A DNA stretch of 64,000 nucleotides from Clostridium aceticum (GCF_001042715.1 NZ_CP009687.1:1293418-1357417), one strand, 5' to 3'. Counted from the first letter of the stretch, positions 8,760-18,115 are shown. A program made the numbers and translations. Notes: generated by a model from the sequence alone, not told the origin.

Positions 8760-9602
8760 ATGAAGCGTATTCAAATTATTACCGATAGTATGACGGATGT
8801 ACCCAAAGACTTAGTAGACAAGTATAATATTCTTGTAATTCCATTGACTATCCACTTTGAAGACGGGGAGTATCGTGATGGTGTAGATCTGACGGGGGCG
8901 GAGTTTTATAAAAAGTTGACAGAAGTAAAGGAGCTGCCTAAAACTTCTCAAATTTCTCCAAATACTTTTATGGAAGCTTTTAAGGAAGTGCTAAAGCAAG
9001 AGAAAGAAATTATCTGTATCAACGGCTCCTCCAAAGCCAGTGGCACCCATCAAGCAGCAGTATTGGCCAAAAAGGAGTTAGAAAATGACAAAATCGATGT
9101 ATTTGATACCATGAGTCTATGTTTTGGGGGAGGTTTCTATGTATATGAAGCCGTAAAAATGGTAGAAGAAGGTAAATCAAGAAAAGAAATCCTTGATACA
9201 CTAGAAGAGATGAAATCAAAAGTTGATCATATTTTTACTGTAGATACATTGGAATATTTAAAAAAAGGTGGAAGGTTGAATCCAATGAAGGCTACCATTG
9301 CAACAATACTTAATGTAAAACCCATCCTAACAGTTGTGGAAGGATTAGTGGAGCCGTTGGATAAGGTTAGAGGTAGTAAGAAAGTCATCAGTAAGATGAT
9401 AGAATTATCCAAAGAGAGAGGTGGAGATTTTACAAATAAAACTGTTTCAATAGCTCATGCTAATAATCCTGAAAAGGCGGAAGAACTTAAAAAGATGGTG
9501 CTTAGTGAGCTGAAGCCTAAAGAGATCATTATGACAGAGATAGGGTGTACCATAGGAACCCATGCTGGTCCGGGCACTTTAGCAATTTTTTATCATAAGT
9601 AA
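8760..9602 (+). CDS. DegV family fatty-acid-binding protein
   Basis: 280 aa from ATG 8760, with GGGAGG 6 nt upstream; the 42-nt upstream extension has no ribosome site. The N-terminus KRIQIITDSMTDVPKDLVDKYNILVIPLTIHF is characteristic, as are KTSQISP, SLCFGGGF, FTVDTLEYLKKGGRLN and the C-terminal GCTIGTHAGPGTLAIFYH. DegV/FakB proteins bind a fatty acid in a deep cleft. Some (FakB) present it to the kinase FakA, which is not encoded here, so the exact role is open. Confidence 0.9.
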   Translation: MKRIQIITDSMTDVPKDLVDKYNILVIPLTIHFEDGEYRDGVDLTGAEFYKKLTEVKELPKTSQISPNTFMEAFKEVLKQEKEIICINGSSKASGTHQAAVLAKKELENDKIDVFDTMSLCFGGGFYVYEAVKMVEEGKSRKEILDTLEEMKSKVDHIFTVDTLEYLKKGGRLNPMKATIATILNVKPILTVVEGLVEPLDKVRGSKKVISKMIELSKERGGDFTNKTVSIAHANNPEKAEELKKMVLSELKPKEIIMTEIGCTIGTHAGPGTLAIFYHK

Positions 9603-9735
9603 TTCTCGTATTTACAAAATAATATAAAATATTTTCAATAAACAATCTTTATTAATATCCATGTTGAAGTTTTAATGTTTTTGATGTTTTTTCAAATTAG
9701 TTGTTAAAAATAATACAATTTTTTTGAAAAAACTG

Positions 9736-9764
9736 TTGCCAAAGAAACGCTTTCCCATTATAAT
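9736..9764 (+). promoter_or_regulatory. Promoter of the glycine reductase operon
   Basis: TTGCCA (9736-9741), a 17-bp spacer and a perfect TATAAT (9759-9764) lie about 70 bp upstream of the glycine riboswitch. It is the only strong promoter before grdX. Confidence 0.7.
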
Positions 9765-9832
9765 GAACCTAGATAGACAAAATTGATTGCACATTAACAA
9801 AGTATTAAAAAAATCAATAAATAAGTACTGGA

Positions 9833-10040
9833 AGAAAAGTGCGGGAGAGATCTAAAGAATCTGTTTTTAAAAAAATTCTTTAGGCGCCGAAGGAACAAGC
9901 TGAAAATTCGCCATTTTTAGTGAATATCTCAGGCAAAAGGACCGTATTTGGACAGTTCTCTGGAAAGCTGATATAGCACCGAAGGAGCAATTTCTATAAA
10001 TTTAGAAGGAAACTCTCAGGTTAATGAACAGAGGTAATTT
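9833..10040 (+). promoter_or_regulatory. Tandem glycine riboswitch
   Basis: Two aptamer-like units follow each other. The first has GCGGGAGAGA (9841-), GGCGCCGAAGGAACAAGC, and CTCAGGCAAAAGGACCGT. The second has CTCTGGAAAGCTGATATAGCACCGAAGGAGCAA and AACTCTCAGG. These GCCGAAGGA and CTCAGG strings are the hallmark of paired gcvT-type glycine aptamers. The element precedes grdX and the glycine reductase operon, so glycine probably switches on its own catabolism. From 10041 to 10203 there is an AT-rich expression-platform region without a clear terminator. Confidence 0.95.
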
Positions 10041-10203
10041 ATCGCATAGGCATGCATATAAATTATTTCTGTTTTTGTTTTACATAACGCTAAACATGTA
10101 TAAAATTTAAACGCGATTATTTTGATTCTTACTACATGAAATAAACATTTTTACATAAAATAAATTGAATTCATATAAACGTGTGTTAAATGGAGGTAGA
10201 CTC

Positions 10204-10587
10204 TTGAAACCAGTTATAATTACCAACAATTCTAAAACCTGGGAAAAGTATCGTAATGCTTATAAAATAATTTTTATCGAAGGAACCTATATGGAAGTTT
10301 TAGTAACTGTTAGAGATTGGGTACATAAAGGACATGACTTACTGACCCACCCTCTGTCAGGCAGCATAAAACCTAATGAGACGCCTTACAAGAGTGTTTT
10401 GATCTCAGATATACAAAAAGAGATGAATATGGATTCCTTAATGATTATAGAAGAAAGTATTCATACAGCAGAAAAATTTATAGAAATGAAAAAACCTCCC
10501 ACATGGTCTGAAAGTATTTTAGAAGACTTTAAGGAAGTTGATTGTAGGCTATTGGATAGTGCTATGCAAAGTATAACTCAATGTTAA
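10204..10587 (+). CDS. grdX: GrdX family protein
   Basis: 127 aa from a TTG at 10204, with GGAGG ending 7 nt upstream; a TTG at 10165 is possible but lacks a ribosome site. The protein begins KPVIITNNSKTWEKY and contains VLVTVRDWVHKGHDLLTHPLSGSIKPNETPYKS, the conserved core of the small GrdX proteins. GrdX usually heads glycine reductase operons; its function is not known. Here it lies between the glycine riboswitch and trxB, supporting the annotation. Confidence 0.88.
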   Translation: MKPVIITNNSKTWEKYRNAYKIIFIEGTYMEVLVTVRDWVHKGHDLLTHPLSGSIKPNETPYKSVLISDIQKEMNMDSLMIIEESIHTAEKFIEMKKPPTWSESILEDFKEVDCRLLDSAMQSITQC

Positions 10588-10648
10588 ATATAAGCAGAAT
10601 CGGGTAAGTTAAAAGTACAAGCCCTAAAAATAATAAGGAGTGAGATAG

Positions 10649-11596
10649 ATGGAAAAAATTTATGATGTAGTGATTATAGGAGCAGGTCCAGCAGGATTGT
10701 CTGCGGGGTTATACGCTTCAAGAGGGAAAATGTCCACATTAATTTTGGAAAAAGATAAAACTGGTGGTCAAATTGTTACAACCCATGAGGTAGCTAATTA
10801 TCCTGGATCTATTGAAAGCGCTACAGGACCAAGCTTGATTGCTAGAATGGTGGAACAATGTAAAGAGTTTGGTGCAGAAATAAAAAAAGATACCATCAAA
10901 GAAATAAAAACAGAGGAAAAAATCAAAGTTTTAGTAGGTGAGAAAGAAACCTATCAGGCAAGAACAATTATTGCAGCTCCAGGAGCGATACCAAGACCAA
11001 TGGGTGTACCAGGAGAAAAGGAACTAACGGGTAAAGGCGTGTCCTACTGTGCTACCTGCGATGCTGACTTCTTTACAGATTTTGAAGTATTTGTAATAGG
11101 TGGAGGGGATTCAGCTGTAGAGGAAGCAATGTACCTTACGAAGTTTGCAAGAAAAGTTACCATTGTTCATAGAAGAGATGAACTAAGGGCTGCAAAATCT
11201 ATTCAAGAAAAAGCTTTTAAAAACCCTAAAATGGAATTTATGTGGGACACTGTTATTGAGGAAGTCAAAGGAGATGGCGTGGTAGAATCTGCTGTATTTA
11301 AAAATGTTAAGAGTGGAGAATTAACAGAATATCATGCAGATGAAGAAGATGGAACATTTGGTATCTTTGTCTTTGTTGGCTATCTTCCACAAACAGATTT
11401 ATTTAAAGGTTTATTAGAAATGGATGAAACAGGTTACTTAATCACAGATGATAATATGAAGACTAAGATTCCAGGTGTGTTTGCAGCAGGGGACTGTAGA
11501 GTAAAATCCTTAAGACAGGTGGTTACAGCAGTATCCGATGGAGCGATTGCAGCTATCCAAGCAGAAAAATATATTGAACATACTTTCCATGAATAA
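10649..11596 (+). CDS. trxB: Thioredoxin reductase of the glycine reductase operon
   Basis: 315 aa NADPH-dependent flavoprotein. The FAD-binding GAGPAGLSAGLYASRG lies near residue 11, the redox-active disulfide SYCATCDADF at Cys134/Cys137, the NADPH-binding GGGDSAVEEA after it, and the C-terminal GVFAAGDCRVKSLRQVVTAVSDGAIAA closes the FAD site. It reduces the adjacent TrxA, which in turn reduces selenoprotein A of glycine reductase. AAGGAGTGAG precedes the start. Confidence 0.95.
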   Translation: MEKIYDVVIIGAGPAGLSAGLYASRGKMSTLILEKDKTGGQIVTTHEVANYPGSIESATGPSLIARMVEQCKEFGAEIKKDTIKEIKTEEKIKVLVGEKETYQARTIIAAPGAIPRPMGVPGEKELTGKGVSYCATCDADFFTDFEVFVIGGGDSAVEEAMYLTKFARKVTIVHRRDELRAAKSIQEKAFKNPKMEFMWDTVIEEVKGDGVVESAVFKNVKSGELTEYHADEEDGTFGIFVFVGYLPQTDLFKGLLEMDETGYLITDDNMKTKIPGVFAAGDCRVKSLRQVVTAVSDGAIAAIQAEKYIEHTFHE

Positions 11597-11621
11597 AGTT
11601 TATTTTTAAGGAGGTGAAAAA

Positions 11622-11939
11622 ATGCTATCCGTTGATAAAGACACTTTTGACAAAGAAGTATTAGAGGCATCAGAAACCGTATTAGTAGACTTTTGGAGCG
11701 ATGGTTGTGAACCATGCAAAGCATTATTACCAGATATCGAGGAATTAGAAGGAGTTTATGGTGATAAGGTAAAATTTGTAAAATTAAATACAACACAAGC
11801 TAGAAGATTAGCTATTAAACAAAAAGTTTTAGGTCTACCTACAATCGCTATCTATAAGGGTGGAGAAAAAATAGAAGAAGTAACTAAAGACGATGCTACA
11901 AGGGAAAATATCGAAGCAATGGTTAAAAGACACGTATAG
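11622..11939 (+). CDS. trxA: Thioredoxin with an atypical CEPC active site
   Basis: 105 aa thioredoxin fold. [21 protein letters not shown] carries the redox pair Cys29/Cys32; canonical thioredoxins have WCGPC. The loss of the Trp and of the Gly in the motif is a feature of glycine-reductase-associated thioredoxins. The later cis-Pro region [14 protein letters not shown] is intact. It passes electrons from TrxB to the Sec-containing GrdA. AGGAGGTG precedes the ATG, and it starts 25 bp after trxB. Confidence 0.94.
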   Translation: MLSVDKDTFDKEVLEASETVLVDFWSDGCEPCKALLPDIEELEGVYGDKVKFVKLNTTQARRLAIKQKVLGLPTIAIYKGGEKIEEVTKDDATRENIEAMVKRHV

Positions 11940-11954
11940 TATGTCACTGTTATT

Positions 11955-11995
11955 TTGGCCTGTAGCAGTAACGTAATTTTTTTGGCTACAGGCCA
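11955..11995 (+). promoter_or_regulatory. Intra-operon hairpin between trxA and grdE
   Basis: TGGCCTGTAGC (11956-11966) pairs exactly with GCTACAGGCCA (11984-11994) around a loop that contains a T-run. The T-run is inside the loop rather than after the stem, so it is more likely an mRNA processing or stability element, or a weak attenuator, than a terminator. Confidence 0.55.
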
Positions 11996-12021
11996 CCCAT
12001 AAATAAAGGGAGGTGAAGCTT

Positions 12022-13308
12022 GTGCGATTAGAGTTAGGAAACATATTCATTAAAGATGTACAATTTGGTCAAGCTACTAAAGTAGAAAATTCTACTCTGT
12101 TTATTAACAAAGAGGAACTATTAAGCGCAGTTGGTGGAAGCGAACACATCAAGAGTTTAGATGTTGAATTAGCTCACCCAGGTGAAGAAATAAGAATTAC
12201 TCCTGTAAAAGACGTAATAGAGCCAAGAGTTAAAGTAGAGGGGCCGGGTGGAATATTCCCTGGAGTGTTAAGTAAAGTTGAGACAGTTGGAACTGGTCGT
12301 ACGCATGCATTAAAGAACGTTGCTGTTGTTACTGCTGGTAAAATCGTTGGTTTCCAAGAGGGAATTATCGACATGACAGGACCAGGAGCTGAATACACTC
12401 CATTTTCTAAGCTGCATAACATTGTTATCGTAGCTGAGCCTGCAGAAGGTATTAACCAATATGACCATGAAGCAGCTGTGAGAATGATAGGATTAAAGGC
12501 TGCACAATATCTTGGCGAATTTGCTAAAAATATTGAGCCGGATGAAATTAAATCTTTTGAAACAGAGCCTATTTTAGAGTCAGTGAAGAAATATCCTGAT
12601 TTACCAAAGGTAGGATATGTATATATGCTTCAAACACAAGGTTTATTACATGATACCTATGTATATGGCGTAGATGCAAAGAAAATTGTACCTACTATAC
12701 TTTATCCAACAGAAATTATGGATGGAGCTATTATCAGCGGTAACTGTGTATCTGCTTGTGACAAAAACCCAACCTATGTGCATCAAAATAATTCTATTAT
12801 CAATGACCTTTATGAAAAACATGGGAAAGAAATCAACTTTGTTGGCGTAATTATTACCAACGAAAACGTTTATCTTGCTGACAAAGAGAGATCTTCTAAC
12901 TGGACAGCAAAGTTATGTAAATATTTAGGATTAGATGGTGTTATTGTTTCTCAAGAAGGTTTTGGTAACCCTGATACTGACTTAATCATGAACTGCAAGA
13001 AAATTGAGAATCAAGGTGTCAAAACTGTTATTGTAACGGATGAATATGCAGGTAGAGACGGTGCGTCTCAATCTTTAGCAGATGCTGATGCAAAAGCTGA
13101 TGCAGTAGTAACCAATGGTAACGCCAATGAAACAATTGTATTACCTCCAATGAAAAGAATTATCGGTGTAACAGATTATGTTGATGTTATTGCAGGAGGG
13201 TTTGCAGGTAGCTTAAGAGAAGATGGCAGTATTGAGGTAGAAATTCAAGCTATCACTGGTGCAACTAACGAAACAGGTTTTGGAAAATTAACAGCAAAAG
13301 GTTATTAA
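12022..13308 (+). CDS. grdE: Glycine reductase component B, proprotein subunit (pyruvoyl precursor)
   Basis: 428 aa from the GTG at 12022, 8 nt after GGGAGG. With this start the Asn-Cys pair of ISGNCVSACD falls at Cys242, the residue known to become the pyruvoyl group when GrdE-type proproteins are cleaved; this agreement supports the start. The pyruvoyl group forms a Schiff base with glycine, and the selenol of GrdB then attacks. Other conserved stretches are ITGATNETGFGKLTAKGY at the C-terminus and TVGTGRTHALKNVAVVTAGKIVG. GrdE defines glycine (rather than betaine or sarcosine) as the substrate of this operon. Confidence 0.95.
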   Translation: MRLELGNIFIKDVQFGQATKVENSTLFINKEELLSAVGGSEHIKSLDVELAHPGEEIRITPVKDVIEPRVKVEGPGGIFPGVLSKVETVGTGRTHALKNVAVVTAGKIVGFQEGIIDMTGPGAEYTPFSKLHNIVIVAEPAEGINQYDHEAAVRMIGLKAAQYLGEFAKNIEPDEIKSFETEPILESVKKYPDLPKVGYVYMLQTQGLLHDTYVYGVDAKKIVPTILYPTEIMDGAIISGNCVSACDKNPTYVHQNNSIINDLYEKHGKEINFVGVIITNENVYLADKERSSNWTAKLCKYLGLDGVIVSQEGFGNPDTDLIMNCKKIENQGVKTVIVTDEYAGRDGASQSLADADAKADAVVTNGNANETIVLPPMKRIIGVTDYVDVIAGGFAGSLREDGSIEVEIQAITGATNETGFGKLTAKGY

Positions 13309-13373
13309 TACTTCTCAAATTATTGAGTTCATAAATAGATCAAATAAAAAATTACACAGAAAGGATGATATCA

Positions 13374-13850
13374 ATGGGATTTTATGATAATAAAAAAGTC
13401 ATCATTGTTGGCGATAGAGACGGTATTCCTGGTCCAGCCATCGAAGAATGCCTAAAGGGTACAGGAGCAGAAGTAGTGTTCTCATCTACTGAATGTTTTG
13501 TCTGAACCGCTGCAGGAGCAATGGACTTAGAAAACCAACAAAGAGTAAAGGATTTAACTGAAAAGCACGGAGCAGAAAATATGGTAGTGCTTTTAGGAGC
13601 TGCGGAAGCAGAAGCAGCAGGTCTTGCTGCTGAAACTGTAACAGCAGGTGATCCAACCTTTGCGGGTCCATTGGCAGGAGTCCAGTTAGGGCTTAGAGTA
13701 TTTCATGTAGTTGAACCACAATTCAAAGACGAAGTAGATGCTGAGGTTTATGATGAACAAGTAGGCATGATGGAAATGGTATTAAATGTTGATGAAATCA
13801 TCGAAGAAATGAGCAATATCAGAAATGAATTTTGTAAATTCAACGACTAA
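13374..13850 (+). CDS. grdA: Glycine/sarcosine/betaine reductase selenoprotein A (in-frame UGA = Sec44)
   Basis: 158 residues if UGA at 13503-13505 is read as selenocysteine; a naive ORF call splits it. Codon 44 is UGA in the context [18 protein letters not shown], the known redox motif CxxU of protein A. The frame is open on both sides and the length matches the family. Start ATG 13374 follows AAGGATGATATCA. GrdA is a small soluble carrier: its selenol forms carboxymethyl-selenocysteine and hands the two-carbon unit to GrdC/GrdD, and is then re-reduced by thioredoxin. A bacterial SECIS hairpin must lie immediately 3' of the UGA; I did not fold it. Confidence 0.96.
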
Positions 13851-13891
13851 TAAATAAACTATCCCGTTAAAATTTAGAGAGGGGGGAAAAT

Positions 13892-15202
13892 ATGAGTAAA
13901 AAAAGAGTCGTTCATTATATCAATCAATTCTTCGCTGGAGTTGGTGGTGAAGAAAAAGCTGATATTCAACCAGAAGTGAAGGAAGAAGCTATAGGACCGG
14001 GTATGGCCTTTAATACAGCCTTTAAAGAAGAAGCAGAAATCGTAGCAACAGTTGTATGCGGTGACTCTTATTTCAATGAAAACGTTGAGAAAGCACAAAC
14101 TGAAATCATTGAAATGATTAAAAAGTATAACCCTGATTTATTCATAGCAGGTCCTGCATTTAATGCTGGAAGATATGGTGTTGCTTGCGGTACAATAGCT
14201 AAAGCAGTACAAGATCAGCTGGGAATTCCTGTATTAACAGGTATGTATATAGAAAACCCTGGAGCTGATATGTACAAAAAAAGTGTTTATATCATAGAAA
14301 CTGGAAACTCAGCAGCAGCTATGCGGAAAGCAGTTCCAGATATGACGAACCTTGCTCTAAAATTAATGAAGGGTGAAGAAGTAGGTTCTCCGGCAGAAGA
14401 TAAGTATATGTCAAGAGGCATTAGAAAAAATTATTTTGCTGAAGAAAAAGGTTCTACAAGAGCTGTAAATATGTTGATGAAAAAACTTAAAGGTGAGGAA
14501 TATATCACTGAATATCCAATGCCTGATTTTGATAGAGTAGAACCAGGAGCAGCTATTAAAGACTTATCTAAAGCAAAAATTGCTCTAGTGACTTCTGGAG
14601 GTATCGTGCCAAAGGGTAATCCAGACAGAGTAGAATCTTCAAGTGCTTCAAAATATGGTAAATATGATATTGCAAATTTTTCAGAGCTAACAGCTGCTGA
14701 TCATGAAACAGCACATGGTGGTTACGATCCTGTTTATGCAAATAATAACCCTGATAGAGTCGTACCAGTTGATGTATTAAGAGACCTTGAAAAAGAAGGT
14801 CAAATTGGAGAATTATATAGATATTTCTACAGTACTGTAGGAAATGGTACATCAGTAGCAAATTCTAAAGCTTTTGCAGCGGAAATTGCAAAAGAATTAG
14901 TGGCTGATGGTGTGGATGCAGTTATCCTAACCTCAACATGAGGTACCTGTACACGTTGCGGTGCAACGATGGTAAAAGAAATAGAAAGAACTGGCATTCC
15001 AGTAGTTCACATTTGTACAGTAGTGCCGATTTCACTTACAGTTGGTGCCAATAGAATTATTCCAGCGGTGGCTATACCTTATCCATTAGGAAACCCTGCA
15101 TTGGGGGAAAAAGAAGAAAAGGTATTAAGAAGAAAACTAGTGGAAAAATCTTTACAGGCTTTAACTACAGAAGTAGACGGACAAACTGTTTTTGAAGACT
15201 AA
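13892..15202 (+). CDS. grdB: Glycine reductase component B, selenocysteine subunit (in-frame UGA = Sec350)
   Basis: 436 residues if UGA at 14939-14941 is decoded as Sec at codon 350, in the context LTST-U-GTCTRCGATMVKEIERTGIP. The two halves are in one frame and together give the family's length. The N-terminus KKRVVHYINQFFAGVGGEEKAD is diagnostic. With cleaved GrdE it forms the glycine-specific B complex; the Sec attacks the Schiff base of glycine on the pyruvoyl group and releases ammonia. GAGGGGGG precedes the ATG; the gene lies 41 bp after grdA. The Sec-decoding genes (selABCD) are elsewhere in the genome. Confidence 0.96.
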
Positions 15203-15204
15203 TG

Positions 15205-15240
15205 AAATTTGCCAGCTGGTTAAACAGCTGGCAAATTTAG
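15205..15240 (+). promoter_or_regulatory. Strong hairpin between grdB and grdC
   Basis: AAATTTGCCAGCTG and CAGCTGGCAAATTT form a perfect 14-bp stem around GTTAAA. There is no T-run after it, so it should not terminate fully. It marks the exact place where codon usage changes between grdB and grdC. Confidence 0.7.
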
Positions 15241-15295
15241 TTAATATGTGATTAAATAGAAGTAGTTTTTAAAAAATACCACGGAGGTGCGAACA

Positions 15296-16834
15296 ATGTC
15301 CTATGCAGTAGTAAAAGGATCATCCTATGTTTTAATGCATACACCAGATATGATCATGCACAACGGAACAACACAAACAACAGAAAAACAATCTAATCCT
15401 AATTCTGAGTACCTACAAAAACTACCTAATCATCTAAGAAGCTATGAAGCGGTAGTCAACTACCCACCAAACCAAGTATACATCGGAAAACTAAAACCCG
15501 AAGAACTAAAAAACTATGACATGCCATGGTATGATAAAGCAGTTGAGGGAGCTGACCGTTACGGTAAATTCGGCGAAATTATGCCACAGGCAGAATTCAT
15601 CGCCTTACTAAAGATCGTAGACGCCTTTGACCTAGTAATGCTAGAAAAAAACTTTACAACAAAAGTAAGAGAAGAACTAAAAAAACATCCCCTTATGAAG
15701 GAAAGCCTAATAGCGAAGCTAAAAGAAGGCAATGACATAGAAGAAATTAACAAAGCCATTAAAGAATTTCATGCAGAAGCCATCTACCATGAAAATCAAT
15801 TAATAGGCTGCGTAAAAAGAGCCCATGAACTAGACACCAACCTAAACGCCCACATCATGTACGAAAACCTAGTAGCAAAGGCGTCAGGTGTACTAGCCTT
15901 CCTACATCTATTAGACAAAAACAACATCGAAGCAAGCACAATAGACTATGTTATAGAATGTTCAGAAGAAGCCTGCGGCGACATGAACCAAAGAGGCGGC
16001 GGAAACTTTGCAAAATCCATAGCAGAAATGGCAGAAGCAGTAAACGCTACAGGTTCAGATACAAGAGGCTTCTGTGCAGCACCAACCCATGCACTAATCG
16101 AAGCAGCAGCCCTAGTAAAAGCAGGAGTCTTTGAGAACGTAGTCATCGTAGCCGGTGGAGCAACAGCAAAACTAGGCATGAACGGAAAAGACCATGTAAA
16201 AAAAGACATGCCAATCCTAGAAGACATCATAGGAGGCTTTGCCGTACTCGTAAGTAAAAACGATGGCATCAACCCAATCCTAAGAACAGACCTACTAGGA
16301 AGACACACCGTAGGAACAGGCTCCTCACCACAAGCAGTAATTACCTCATTAATCACAGCACCACTAGACCGTGGGGGCTTAAAAATTACCGATATCGACA
16401 AATACTCCGTAGAAATGCAAAACCCAGACGTCACCAAACCAGCAGGAGCAGGAGACGTACCAGAAGCCAACTACAAAATGATCGCAGCCCTAGGAGTAAA
16501 ACGAGGAGAACTAGACAGAAAAGAAGTAGCAACCTTTGGCGAAAAACACGGTATGCCAGGGTGGGCACCAACCCAAGGACATATCCCGAGCGGTGTACCC
16601 TATATAGGCCATGCCAGAGAAGCCTTCCTAAACAAAGAAATCAACCGCGCAATGATCGTAGGAAAAGGTAGCTTATTCCTAGGAAGAATGACCAACCAAT
16701 TTGACGGCGTTTCCATAGTAATGGAACAAAACAACGGGCAAGGTGAGGCGACAGTAGGCGTATCAGAAGGCGAAGTAAAAAATATGATAGCAGAAGCCAT
16801 GAGAAACTTCGCCACACACTTATTAGGAGAATAA
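15296..16834 (+). CDS. grdC: Glycine/sarcosine/betaine reductase component C, beta subunit
   Basis: 512 aa starting at ATG 15296, 8 nt after GGAGG; the GTG at 15287 overlaps the ribosome site. The protein resembles beta-ketoacyl-ACP synthase III-like enzymes (VECSEEACGDMNQRGGGNFAKSIAEM, GFCAAPTHALIEAAALVKAGVF, GHIPSGVPYIGHAREA). With GrdD it takes the carboxymethyl group from selenoprotein A and makes an acetyl thioester. Codon use is unlike grdX-grdB: CTA for Leu, AAC, CAC, GCC and GTA are much preferred where neighbours use TTA, AAT, CAT and GCT. Confidence 0.95.
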   Translation: MSYAVVKGSSYVLMHTPDMIMHNGTTQTTEKQSNPNSEYLQKLPNHLRSYEAVVNYPPNQVYIGKLKPEELKNYDMPWYDKAVEGADRYGKFGEIMPQAEFIALLKIVDAFDLVMLEKNFTTKVREELKKHPLMKESLIAKLKEGNDIEEINKAIKEFHAEAIYHENQLIGCVKRAHELDTNLNAHIMYENLVAKASGVLAFLHLLDKNNIEASTIDYVIECSEEACGDMNQRGGGNFAKSIAEMAEAVNATGSDTRGFCAAPTHALIEAAALVKAGVFENVVIVAGGATAKLGMNGKDHVKKDMPILEDIIGGFAVLVSKNDGINPILRTDLLGRHTVGTGSSPQAVITSLITAPLDRGGLKITDIDKYSVEMQNPDVTKPAGAGDVPEANYKMIAALGVKRGELDRKEVATFGEKHGMPGWAPTQGHIPSGVPYIGHAREAFLNKEINRAMIVGKGSLFLGRMTNQFDGVSIVMEQNNGQGEATVGVSEGEVKNMIAEAMRNFATHLLGE

Positions 16835-16846
16835 GGAGTGAATACA

Positions 16847-18034
16847 ATGTCAGAAAACAAAGCAGTAAAACAAATGATCGGCAAAGTATTCAACAACATA
16901 GCCGATGCCATAGAAACCGGCGAATTTGGAAAAAAAATCAGAGTAGGCTTAACCACTTTAGGCAGTGAACATGGGGTAGAAAACCTAGTAAAAGCAGCCC
17001 AAATGGCAGCAAAATCCTCAACAGGCTATCAAATAGTTTTAATAGGCCCTAAAGTAGAAAGCCATCTAGTACAATACGAAGCCAACACAGAAGAAGAAGC
17101 CCACAAAAAAATGGAAGAACTACTGGACAGTGGCGAAATAGACGGCTGCGTAACCATGCACTACAACTTCCCTATAGGCGTATCCACAGTAGGCAAGGTG
17201 ATTACACCCGGAAAAGGCAAAGAAATGTTTATCGCCACCACCACCGGTACATCCTCACCCCATAGAACAGAAGCCATGGTAAAAAATGCCCTTTACGGCA
17301 TCATAGCAGCAAAGGCAAACGGCATTAAAAACCCAACCGTAGGAATTCTAAACGTAGACGGAGCAAGACAAGTAGAAAAAGCCCTAAAAGAACTAAAATC
17401 CAACGGTTATGCCATCAACCTGACAGAATCCATGCGAAGTGACGGAGGCTGTATCATGAGAGGTAACGACCTATTAGCAGGAACACCAGACATCATGGTA
17501 CAAGACACCCTAAGCGGTAACGTATTAATGAAAGTATTCTCCGCCTTTACAACAGGAGGAGACTACGAATCCATCGGCTATGGTTATGGTCCAGGAATAG
17601 GAGAAGGACAAGAAAGAACCATCCTGATCCTATCAAGAGCCTCCGGCGTACCAGTAGTCGCCAATGCCCTTCAATATGCAGCAGAACTAGTAAAGGGCAA
17701 CCTAAAAGAAGTAGCCAAAGAAGAATTCCAAGCAGCCAAGAAGGCAAAGCTTGATGAAATATTAAAAAGCCTAACAAAAGACAACAAAAAAGCAAAAGAA
17801 ACAGAGGAAGAAGTAACAGCACCACCAAAAGAAGTCGTAACAGGTTCCATATCAGGAATTGATATTATGGACCTAGAAGACGCAGTAAAGGCCCTATGGA
17901 AAAAAGGGATTTATGCAGAAAGCGGTATGGGCTGTACAGGACCCATCTTAATGGTAAATGAAGCAAAGGTAAATGATGCAATAGCACTGCTTCAGGAAAC
18001 GGGCTTTGTGGCAAAGGAAAAAAGTGACTGTTAG
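16847..18034 (+). CDS. grdD: Glycine/sarcosine/betaine reductase component C, alpha subunit
   Basis: 395 aa from ATG 16847 behind AAGGAG; it starts 12 bp after grdC. It resembles phosphate acyltransferases of the PlsX type (LTTLGSEHGVENLVKAAQMA, NALYGIIAAKANGIKNPTVGILNVDG). The conserved GMGCTGPILM near the C-terminus holds the Cys (about residue 363) that carries the acetyl group before phosphorolysis to acetyl phosphate, which acetate kinase converts to ATP. Codon usage matches grdC until about 17.9 kb and then drifts back to the local style. Last gene of the operon. Confidence 0.95.
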   Translation: MSENKAVKQMIGKVFNNIADAIETGEFGKKIRVGLTTLGSEHGVENLVKAAQMAAKSSTGYQIVLIGPKVESHLVQYEANTEEEAHKKMEELLDSGEIDGCVTMHYNFPIGVSTVGKVITPGKGKEMFIATTTGTSSPHRTEAMVKNALYGIIAAKANGIKNPTVGILNVDGARQVEKALKELKSNGYAINLTESMRSDGGCIMRGNDLLAGTPDIMVQDTLSGNVLMKVFSAFTTGGDYESIGYGYGPGIGEGQERTILILSRASGVPVVANALQYAAELVKGNLKEVAKEEFQAAKKAKLDEILKSLTKDNKKAKETEEEVTAPPKEVVTGSISGIDIMDLEDAVKALWKKGIYAESGMGCTGPILMVNEAKVNDAIALLQETGFVAKEKSDC

Positions 18035-18049
18035 TAGGTATATCTTTGA

Positions 18050-18082
18050 AAAAAGTCTCAGATGATTCTGAGGCTTTTTTTA
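18050..18082 (+). terminator. Terminator of the glycine reductase operon
   Basis: AAAAAAGTCTCAGA and TCTGAGGCTTTTTTT form a stem with a trailing run of seven T, 16 bp after the grdD stop. Confidence 0.9.
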
Positions 18083-18115
18083 TGCAAATTTTATGCCAAG
18101 TTTATATATATACCT

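Noticed and set aside
9833-10040. Single-aptamer riboswitch of another class (for example SAM or lysine)
   Set aside because: The GCCGAAGGA and CTCAGG strings occur twice in the tandem glycine pattern, and the downstream genes degrade glycine.
13503-13505. Nonsense mutation in grdA (and likewise 14939-14941 in grdB)
   Set aside because: Both UGAs are at the known selenocysteine positions in conserved contexts, with open frames on each side, so they are Sec codons and not pseudogene lesions.
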